32,408 nucleotides of DNA, taken from Flavobacteriales bacterium (GTDB lineage Bacteria; Bacteroidota; Bacteroidia; Flavobacteriales_D; Crocinitomicaceae). The stretch is taken from contig CANGHX010000013.1 in assembly GCA_947453715.1 (NCBI GenBank), positions 1-32,408 on the forward strand, read 5' to 3'. Each line of letters begins with the position of its first letter. The first letter of the stretch is position 1. The notes under the pieces were generated by a model that saw only the letters and a program-made list of their open reading frames with translations, was not told where the DNA came from and made no database searches. Position numbers and translations under genes: made by a program. Shown one piece after another: positions 1 to 8,700 of this stretch.

Positions 1-40
1 ATTAGGAACGACTTCTTTGTTATTTATCGATGAAAATAAA

Positions 41-3000
41 TTATTTAGAAATAACAATTCTTTCAATTCTATTGAAATTGTTGTTATAAACTTTCACAAC
101 ATAAATACCTGCAGCAAAACCTTCAACATTTAAAGTTGATTGTTCGTTAGCATTAACTGTTGATTGTAAAAGAGCTGTTTGACCAGTAACATCCAATATT
201 TCTACTGTTGCATTTTCTGGTGAAACTATGTTTAAAATATTCATTGTTGGATTTGGGAAAATATTTACCAACATAGAAGATAAAGAAGATAAGCTATTTG
301 TTAATCCATCTAATTCAACTTGAGCAACTTTACCATTTAATAAACCGAAAGTTGAGTTGATATCTTCAGCAGTAACATTACCATTAACTTTATCAAATCT
401 TACAGATAAAACAACTTTATTTAAATCAAAGTTTGTCATATCAGTTGCTGTATATCTTAATGTTCTATCATTTTCATTGAAGTGAGCAAAACCATCGATT
501 TCATTGTTATTAGAAACAATTGAATTAAAAGTTAATTTATCCTCATTGAATTTGAAAGCGAAATCTAATGCTCTAACATCAGTTGTTGACATAATTGAAA
601 CTGGGATGTCAATTGAAGTTCCATTATCTATAGCGTTTGTAATATCTAAAATAACTTTACCATTGTTTTCCATACTTTTCAATACACCATCAGCATTGTA
701 TGCAGCATAACTTCCATCAACATCACCTAACATAATTGATTTATAAGTTTCAGCAGTAATAACTGGACAATCAGAATAACTAGAAACTGGAACACTTAAA
801 ACAAATGGAGTTACTGGAACTTTCGCTTTAGAGAAACCAACGTTATCATTTAAAGGGAACGTAGAAGAAATATGGTAAGCAGCATTATTTTGAATTCTAG
901 CAGAATCAACAAAGATCCAATCTTTAGAAGCTTCACCATTTGATACTCCAGCATTTGAATAGTTCCAAGCTTGTTGGAATTCAGGGATATTTAAAGTAGC
1001 TCTTTGTTTAATTTGAGAAATATCACCTGCACTTACAACACCATCCAAGTTAACATCTAAAGCAATTACTTGATAAATTGAAGGAGTAAATGTTGCAACG
1101 TTTGTAATTAAATCTTTACCTAATGCGATATCTGCAGCATTAATAATACCTTGAACAACAGCTAAGTTATTGATATCTCTTTTGATATTGATTCCTAATC
1201 CATTTGTCAAAGAATAATTAAATTCACCTAATAAAGATGGATTAACAACGATATTATTAGCATTTAAAACACCTGTAGATACATCAGCACCTTGAACATT
1301 AGTGATTAAATATGTGTTAGGAGCACCTGCATCATATTTAATTGCACTGTTATCTGACCAGAATTTTAATGATCCAACAAAGTTTTCATTTCTATAAGTA
1401 ATCGCTTTACCATTTGAAACAGATTTAGTAGCAACACCAGTAATATAACTTTCTTGTAAGAAAGAAGCTGAAACTACAGCTGTATCAATTTGATGGAAGT
1501 TTGCTGTTTTAGTAAACTCAACACAGAAGATTTTACCTGTTCCATTGAATTCAGTTGTACTTGGTGCAGACCCTTTAAAGAAAACAGAAATATTCATAAT
1601 TCCATTAACTGCATCAATTGTATTAGCTGTTTCAACTAAAGAAGAGTTAATCAAATCATTGAATAATGAAATATTTCCTGTTGGAGTAACTTTCGTTTTA
1701 TCATATTGTAAAGTTACATCGTAACCTTTTACGTTATCAACTGGTGTAGTAACAGCAACTGATAAAGGAATACAGAAAGTTGGTACGTTACAAATTTGAG
1801 AAACAGTTCCTAATTCATAAGGTAAAGCATTTGGATCTGCAATGTTTAAAGTAAGAATAGAAGAATTTGTAATCGCTCCTTTGTTATCTGTTGATCTAAC
1901 TTTAATGTTAGCAACTCCTGGAGTACTTGTCCATGCAAATGAATATGGAGAAGTAGCATCTGTACCAACAACAACATTATTTACTAAAAACTCAACTTGA
2001 GCAACAGTTCCATCAGCATCAGTTGCTGTTGCTGTGATAGTTACAATATTTGGTGCAATATAAGAAGCTGTAGATAAAGGTGAAGTAATTGCTGAAGTTG
2101 GAGGGTTATTATTAACTACAGTTAAAGTAGAATTTGATGTAGTAGTTGTTAAACCTAAGTTATCTGTAGCAATAGCTTTCACTAAATGCGTACCAACTAC
2201 TGCAGAATATGTAGTAGCATATGGAGCAGTAGCATCAGTTCCAACTAAAACATTGTCAACAAAGAATTGAACTTGAGCAACTGAACCATCAACATCAGAA
2301 GCAGTAGCTGAAAATGAAACTACATCAGCATCAATTGCAGCAGAAGGAGCTGTAAGTGAAATTGAAGGAGCTTGATTATTAGCAACACTTATTGCAATAC
2401 TGCTAGAAGTTGTAATATCTCCAGAGTTATCAGTTGCTTTTGCTAAAATTGTATGAGAACCAACTGTAGCAACATATGTATTAGAATATGGAGAAGTAGC
2501 ATCAACACCTACAGAAACACCATCAACAAAAAACTCAACTTGAGAAATTGTTCCATCTGAATCAGTAGCATTAGCTGTAATTGAAGTTGAAGTACCAGTG
2601 ATAATATTTGCACCATTTGTAGGAGCAGTAATACTAACTACTGGAGGAATATTAGGAACTAAGTTTAAAGATGCGTTTGTTAACTCACCACCTGTTGGAG
2701 CACTAGAAACGTAATTTTCAGCAACACCTGTAGCGATATTTACTAATTGCACATTTAAATGGTAACTAAATACACCATCCGTTGTAAATTGACCAATCAA
2801 CACCATATTAGAAGCTGTTGGTCCAACTACACCACCTAAAGCAGCAATTGCACCATTTGTACTTACAAAACTGTTTCCTGGAGTTTGATCAAATACACCC
2901 AATTCAGTTGAAATTCCTAAAACGTTAGGAACGATAACTGAACCAGTAATCATACCATCCGCTGCAGATGTACTTGTAGTACTTCCAATGTTAATAGGTA

Positions 3001-3484
3001 AACCAAAAAGACCACCTGGGTTATTTTGTAATACTGATTGAGCATTACCTGGAGATCCATCTGTATCTTCCGATTTCAAAACACCAACTTTACCAGTAGC
3101 AATTCCACCAGTTGTAAACCAAGAATCAATTAACGCTGTATTTTTTCTAACGTTAGTTGTACTGATTGCAGATGGATTTGTAGTTGATCCTGAATTAGGG
3201 TCATTATAAAAGTTTGTTGTTGTTGTTAATTGTAAAGGGTGAGCAGCTGTACCATAAATTTGAGAAAATTTATAACCTGCAGCCATATTAACATAAACTC
3301 TGTAAGTTACAGAACCAGCATTCAAAGGTGAAGCTGAACCATTATTCAATGCATTTGCAGCATCTGCAGCATTAGATTGGTAGAATTTTTCAACTACTAT
3401 ACCTTCTAATCCTTGCGCTTGAGCGAAATTACCAATGAAGGCAAGTCCTAATCCAAGTATGATTTTTTTAGTATTTTTTTTCAT
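41..3484 (-). CDS. Secreted multidomain protein: N-terminal 'GLExIxVEKYY' family domain, three bacterial Ig-like repeats, cohesin-like / dockerin-like / cohesin-like region, T9SS type A C-terminal sorting domain
   Basis: 1147-aa ORF; signal peptide MKKNTKKIILGLGLAFIGNFAQAQ; three repeats of the type PPVVSITAPTNG...ATDSDGTISQVEFFVDGVSVGVDATSPYS; EF-hand-like DVNLDGVVSAGDI; CTD ...VNIFPNPTMNILNI...GIYVVKVYNNNFNRIERIVISK. Confidence 0.9.
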   Translation of the reverse strand: MKKNTKKIILGLGLAFIGNFAQAQGLEGIVVEKFYQSNAADAANALNNGSASPLNAGSVTYRVYVNMAAGYKFSQIYGTAAHPLQLTTTTNFYNDPNSGSTTNPSAISTTNVRKNTALIDSWFTTGGIATGKVGVLKSEDTDGSPGNAQSVLQNNPGGLFGLPINIGSTTSTSAADGMITGSVIVPNVLGISTELGVFDQTPGNSFVSTNGAIAALGGVVGPTASNMVLIGQFTTDGVFSYHLNVQLVNIATGVAENYVSSAPTGGELTNASLNLVPNIPPVVSITAPTNGANIITGTSTSITANATDSDGTISQVEFFVDGVSVGVDATSPYSNTYVATVGSHTILAKATDNSGDITTSSSIAISVANNQAPSISLTAPSAAIDADVVSFSATASDVDGSVAQVQFFVDNVLVGTDATAPYATTYSAVVGTHLVKAIATDNLGLTTTTSNSTLTVVNNNPPTSAITSPLSTASYIAPNIVTITATATDADGTVAQVEFLVNNVVVGTDATSPYSFAWTSTPGVANIKVRSTDNKGAITNSSILTLNIADPNALPYELGTVSQICNVPTFCIPLSVAVTTPVDNVKGYDVTLQYDKTKVTPTGNISLFNDLINSSLVETANTIDAVNGIMNISVFFKGSAPSTTEFNGTGKIFCVEFTKTANFHQIDTAVVSASFLQESYITGVATKSVSNGKAITYRNENFVGSLKFWSDNSAIKYDAGAPNTYLITNVQGADVSTGVLNANNIVVNPSLLGEFNYSLTNGLGINIKRDINNLAVVQGIINAADIALGKDLITNVATFTPSIYQVIALDVNLDGVVSAGDISQIKQRATLNIPEFQQAWNYSNAGVSNGEASKDWIFVDSARIQNNAAYHISSTFPLNDNVGFSKAKVPVTPFVLSVPVSSYSDCPVITAETYKSIMLGDVDGSYAAYNADGVLKSMENNGKVILDITNAIDNGTSIDIPVSIMSTTDVRALDFAFKFNEDKLTFNSIVSNNNEIDGFAHFNENDRTLRYTATDMTNFDLNKVVLSVRFDKVNGNVTAEDINSTFGLLNGKVAQVELDGLTNSLSSLSSMLVNIFPNPTMNILNIVSPENATVEILDVTGQTALLQSTVNANEQSTLNVEGFAAGIYVVKVYNNNFNRIERIVISK

Positions 3485-3514
3485 TTTTTCTTATTATTTG
3501 TTTGTTTTATCAAG

Positions 3515-3657
3515 AAAAATTATTCAATAGGATTCCTAACAACCACAAAGTTTGTGATTTAAATAACTGATATAGTGAAGTTTAAAAAAGTAAACTAAAC
3601 ACTAATTGTTCAAAAAACTTTAATGATTTATTAGACGAATACTATTGAATAATTTTT
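3515..3657. repeat. Inverted repeat, 21-nt arms 20/21 complementary, filling an intergenic region
   Basis: AAAAATTATTCAATAGGATTC at 3515-3535 and GAATACTATTGAATAATTTTT at 3637-3657. Confidence 0.8.
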
Positions 3658-3665
3658 ACAAAATA

Positions 3666-5384
3666 TTAATTACAAGAAGTACCAAAAGCTGGTGCGAAAA
3701 TCAAGAAATCAGAAACATCTGTAATTCCGTCACCATTGATATCTGTAGGACAAGAAACTAATCCTTTAGTAGCACCTAAGATTTGAGAATATGACCAATC
3801 AGATAACCAGTTGTCACCAGTTGAAGCAAATGCACCTCTGTAGTTTGCAGCTCTAAAGAAACCATCAGCAGGAGCAACTGGACAACCAGCAACTGATAAA
3901 GATGGATTAGGAATTGGATCATTTTTAGCAGCAAAAACGTTTGTATTGTTATTTACTGAAAAAGAATAATCAAATCCTGGTAATGTATTCCCTGTAACGA
4001 TTGTATTCAAATCTGTTGTAGTAAATTGTGTATTATCAGCAGCAACAACATTCGCAACTGCAGAACCAACTGTTAATGGGTTTGTACATCCAACAAATGT
4101 ATTACATTTCACTTTTAAAATTTGAGTTCCATTTCCATTTGCAGTTGACCAGTTATGGTAAGCTTCTGATGTTCCGGGTCTTGTACCTAAAGATTTAACT
4201 AAGTTTAATCCATTTTTGAAGTTAGCGAAAACTGAATTATAGATTTCACCTCCTGTCAATTCTTTTGCATTAATTGCAGCAATTGAAGAGTTATCAGAAG
4301 TTAATGTTGTTTTTTCATTTCCTAAAATAGTAACATTGTAAATTACAGGAATAGATTTTGGATTATTATTAGATTTTCCATCATCAGAATCTGCTTCAAA
4401 TCCATTATCAGAATCAGCACTTGCAGTGTTATCTGTTTTCATACCAAATAAAAATTGAGCTTTTCCAGACCAACCTAAATCCCAATCAAACATATCATCA
4501 TTTCCGAATAAACCAGTAACATATTTAACGTTTACTGTACCACCAAAAAACTCAATATTATCATCAGCACTAGAAACAATTTCTAAATGTTCAATAGTAG
4601 TACCTCTACCAACTGAACCTAAAGACAATCCATTTAACTCAGCACCAACAGCTAAAATAGCTCCAGCATAACGAATTGAAACATACTTTAATGTTCCTGA
4701 ATTATCATTATCATTAAAAGTTTCACCAGCTGTTAAGTTAGCACCATATTGATCCTGAGTACCAGTACTAGCAAAACCTTCCATCGTTCCTAAACCATCA
4801 GCTATTGCTAATTTACCTGAACCACCTGCAACGAAAGGACCATTAGCAGCTAAAGTAAGGTTGTTAGTTGCTTTACCTAACATAACTACTCCACCCCATT
4901 GACCTTTATTAGCAATTGGAAATGAACCATCTAAAGGGTCTGCCTCTGCAGTAAAAACGATTTGGCAATCTGCAGATCCTTCAGCCATAATTTTTCCACC
5001 TCTTTCAATTACTAATGCATTTGCATTTTCTGGTGCAGCATCATATCTTCCTTTGATAACAGTTCCAGGATTAATTGTTAATACTTGACCTGAAGGAATG
5101 TATATTTTTTTATCTAAAATGTATGTTTTATCACATGATAATGTAGCACCTTGAGTTAACTCACCACCTGGAACAGTTGTATGAGTAACACCACTTTGTA
5201 CATAAGTTGTAGGAGTTAATGCCGTAAAACCAGGCAAAGAAGACAATAATACTGTAGGTCTTGAAGCAACTGGAGGACAACCGCAAGCTGAACCTAAACC
5301 TGTTTGCCCAAAACTTGGAGCAACCGCAGCAACTGCAAAAGATACAGAAGCAACTAACTTAGAAAAGTGTTTTTTTGTTTTCAT
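3666..5384 (-). CDS. Secreted protein, probable right-handed beta-helix/repeat fold, with C-terminal dockerin-like EF-hand tail
   Basis: 572-aa ORF with signal peptide; IYIPSGQVLTINPGTVIKGRYD...LVIERGGKIMAEGSADCQIVFTAEAD and GQWGGVVMLGKA are typical of Bacteroidota beta-helix-like surface proteins; C-terminus CPTDINGDGITDVSDFLIFAPAFGTSCN. Confidence 0.85.
   Translation of the reverse strand: MKTKKHFSKLVASVSFAVAAVAPSFGQTGLGSACGCPPVASRPTVLLSSLPGFTALTPTTYVQSGVTHTTVPGGELTQGATLSCDKTYILDKKIYIPSGQVLTINPGTVIKGRYDAAPENANALVIERGGKIMAEGSADCQIVFTAEADPLDGSFPIANKGQWGGVVMLGKATNNLTLAANGPFVAGGSGKLAIADGLGTMEGFASTGTQDQYGANLTAGETFNDNDNSGTLKYVSIRYAGAILAVGAELNGLSLGSVGRGTTIEHLEIVSSADDNIEFFGGTVNVKYVTGLFGNDDMFDWDLGWSGKAQFLFGMKTDNTASADSDNGFEADSDDGKSNNNPKSIPVIYNVTILGNEKTTLTSDNSSIAAINAKELTGGEIYNSVFANFKNGLNLVKSLGTRPGTSEAYHNWSTANGNGTQILKVKCNTFVGCTNPLTVGSAVANVVAADNTQFTTTDLNTIVTGNTLPGFDYSFSVNNNTNVFAAKNDPIPNPSLSVAGCPVAPADGFFRAANYRGAFASTGDNWLSDWSYSQILGATKGLVSCPTDINGDGITDVSDFLIFAPAFGTSCN
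3669..3752 (-). other. Single C-terminal EF-hand/dockerin-like motif
   Basis: Encodes CPTDINGDGITDVSDFLIFAPAFGTSCN-stop, near-identical to the first motif of the 2194-aa protein. Confidence 0.75.
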
Positions 5385-5703
5385 TTTTTCTTATTAATAA
5401 TTAATTAAACGTATTAAGTAAAATCACTTAATTTTTCGATACAAATATCGCTCAGAGAAAAAGGAAAAAAGGAAAATTTATATTATGAAAGAAATATGTT
5501 TAATGACAAAAAATATTTTCCAAATATTATGAGCTCCTAAAGATTTGGTCACATTAACCTTAAATGGTCATATTAAATTAATACGGGTTGTTTTTATAAT
5601 TTTATATCGAACAAAGTGGCAATTTAGTCGAACTAAACCGTTTAATATTCAAAAAGTATATTAACCGAATATTAATATCTGTTTTTTAGATATTCTGTAA
5701 AAC

Positions 5704-5746
5704 AAAAAATCTTTGCAAGAAAAGAATTTTTCTCACAAAGATTTTT
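5704..5746 (-). terminator. Candidate terminator downstream of the 2194-aa protein gene
   Basis: 19-nt arms AAAAATCTTTGCAAGAAAA (5705-5723) and TTTTCTCACAAAGATTTTT (5728-5746), 17/19 complementary, followed on the minus strand by a T-rich tail. Confidence 0.7.
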
Positions 5747-5764
5747 GTTGTTTGTAGTTAAAAA

Positions 5765-8700
5765 TTAATTACAAGAGCACACCCTATTAAATTTAGGTGC
5801 AAATAATAAAAAGTCATTAATATCAATAGAACCATCGTGGTTTATATCTTCACGACAATTTGAACATGTAAAGCCAAATGCAGGTGCGAAAATTAAAAAA
5901 TCGTTTATATCAGTCACACCATCATCAGTTAAGTCTGTAGCTTCGCAATTGGACAGCAAAATAGTTGAAGAATTATAAATACATCCAAATAAATCTGTTT
6001 GAGTAACAGAATAATTACCAAAATTTGAAACTACTATAGATTTTGAAGTTGATCCATTTGTCCATATAAAACTAGATGGATTTGGTATTGTTGGAGCTGT
6101 TAATGTTGTCGATGATCCTCCACAAAATGATGAATTTACTGCATTTACAGCACTGCTAACTGGCATACATAAATCAATTCCAGTTAATATGTCAGATCTA
6201 AATTTTCTTAAATTTAAATTTCCATAATCTTTTGCTTCTAAACCATCATTATAAATTACATCTGAACCACCGTCTGAAATTACTTGAAGTTGAGACATAG
6301 ATGTTATTCCATTAGCTTTAACTTCCATTACACCTTCCATATTTAATTTTCCATTTCCTTGTGATGAAACCAATATCGGTGAATCAGCAGAATTTCCAGT
6401 CCATTTATAAATTGAACTTAAAGCTAAATTAGGACCCGCATCACCTGCAACAATAATATAAGTACCATTTTCTAAGCGAATTATATCACGTATACCTTTT
6501 CCACCTAAATTTAATTCAATTGGAGCACCGAATGTTGGATTTCCAACTTGAGAACCATTGTTAAACCATGTTTCGAAATTTAAGATTGGGGCAATTACTG
6601 CTTTTGTTCTGTTTACTGTTGGTACTAAAGGAGCTCTTAAACCAATCCAAAGTGTTGTACTATCTGGACCAAACACCATTCCTTCTGCAGCAAAACCAGA
6701 AACTGATTTAGAATCCACTCCAGCAGCAGCACTTGCAGTAAAATTATATCCATGAGCATCACCCCATGTTAATAATGCTGAACGTATTGCTGTATATCCA
6801 TTTACCGAAATAGTAGTTGCTGCACCTGTTCCTGTAACTGTTGTAGCAAACAAACGATCTCTATTTGGTTTATTATCAAAAGGATCTTTTCCATTACTCA
6901 TTGAACCTAACCAATAATATCGATTTGCTATTTTGTAACTTTTAGCACTTGCTTCTGCATCAACCTCAGGTTTAGCTTGGTCTGGTAAATTCAAATACGA
7001 AGCATAATTGAATGAAGCAACTGGTAAACCTGAATTATGTCGTGAATAAACGTTAATTACATCAACTTCATCATCGGCGGTCATATAATAATCATTATCA
7101 AGTGAAATTGCATCGGATGCATCAGACATTCCAGTATGCCATTGCGTGTTATTTAAAACAATTTTCGGAATCGAATCTGAAGCTGCATAATTAATCACAT
7201 ACGATGCATTATTTAACCCGTCACTCACTTGAATCGTTATGGTAGAATATCCAACAGCAATAGGAGAAATTTTTAGATTTCTAATTGATAATGAACCTGT
7301 TAATAGCATATTTCCATTTGGAACTACTGTTATATTACTACTTGCAACAGTAACGATCAAACTTGAAGCAGCTGTTTCTGCATCGTTGATAATAAAATCG
7401 ATTCCTAACGTTGCAATTGGATCCGTTACGTCACCTATAGAACCACTTATTGTATAAGGACTTACTGGTGAACTAGCAACACCTCCATCAATATAATTAG
7501 TAGTTGAAGCAACATTTATAAAAATAGTCGGCGCACTATTATCGTTATCAGAAATTACAACATTTTGAGAAGTAGTTGTTCCCAATAATAATCCAGGTGA
7601 TGGATTAGAAATTGTAAGGACTGCAATTTCATTTCCTTCCATTAATACATCATCAACAACAGTAAAAGTAACTGAACCTGATGAAGCACCTGAAGGAATT
7701 ATAATTGTTGAATTAGAAAGTGTGAAATCTCCATTCGTAATATTTGTTCCCGTAACAGCTAATGAAACTATTTCAGTTGAAGATAACGTTGAAGAAGAAG
7801 TTGCCGTAACAGTTATTGCTGTTGTACCTGCCTCTGAACCAGCATTTGAGCTAACTGATAAATTAACTGTTGGTGTTCCAGCACTAACTGGTGAAAAAGC
7901 AATTCCTTTATAGTATACACCAGCAACTGCAGGAACTATTGTAAATGCATTTGAACTTGGTCCCGAATCAGCAATTTTAATTACTCTATTTCCAGTTGTT
8001 TCAAAAGTAGTTGCGTAGATGATTGGATTTGCTCCAGAATAATCAACTAATAAACCATAAGCTCCAATATTAGCTGCTCCTGTACTTAACGTATATGCTA
8101 ACGTCCAAGTTCCAGCTGATTTCGTCCATTTTTGAATTCCTCCTGAAGCGGTGTTCAAATTCACTGCAATATAACAAACATCTAAAGATGAATTAAAAGA
8201 GAAATCTTCAGGTATAATAGAACCTGTATTAATAATTTGCACCGGTGTAGCCGTTCCTGAAGTCTGTAATCCTGAACCAATTGAGAAAATACCTAACTGA
8301 GTCGCTGAATTTGAAGGACCTGCTTTTTGAGTTGAATAATAAATTTGATTATTAAAAATTCTTGTAGCGTATGCTTTTGAAGGAATAGCTCCAGAACCTA
8401 AAACAGTTGGTGTACCTGGCCCAACATAATTTATACCATCCACATTTGCTGTAGAAGCTCCACCTACCCAATAGTTTGTTCCATCTGAAACAGCTGAACG
8501 TATATCATTTAAGTTAAACATTGTAGAACTTGAATACATTTGTTGGTATAATCCTGAAGGTGTTACTTGTCCAATTACTCTTGGTACAGTGTTAGAAGCA
8601 GTTGCAGTAACATCAGCAAAAGTTGATGAAGTACCGTAACCAGCAACTACTAAATATTTACCATCTGTAGAATTCGTTAAAAATCCTTCTGAACCACCAT

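Noticed and set aside
41-5384. True cellulosome locus
   Set aside because: Only cohesin-like and dockerin-like segments are inferred; no carbohydrate-active enzyme or scaffoldin with repeated cohesins is visible.
5547-5581. Degenerate direct repeat GGTCACATTAACCTTAA / GGTCATATTAAATTAA
   Set aside because: Short, imperfect and AT-rich; may be chance and no consistent spacing array extends it.
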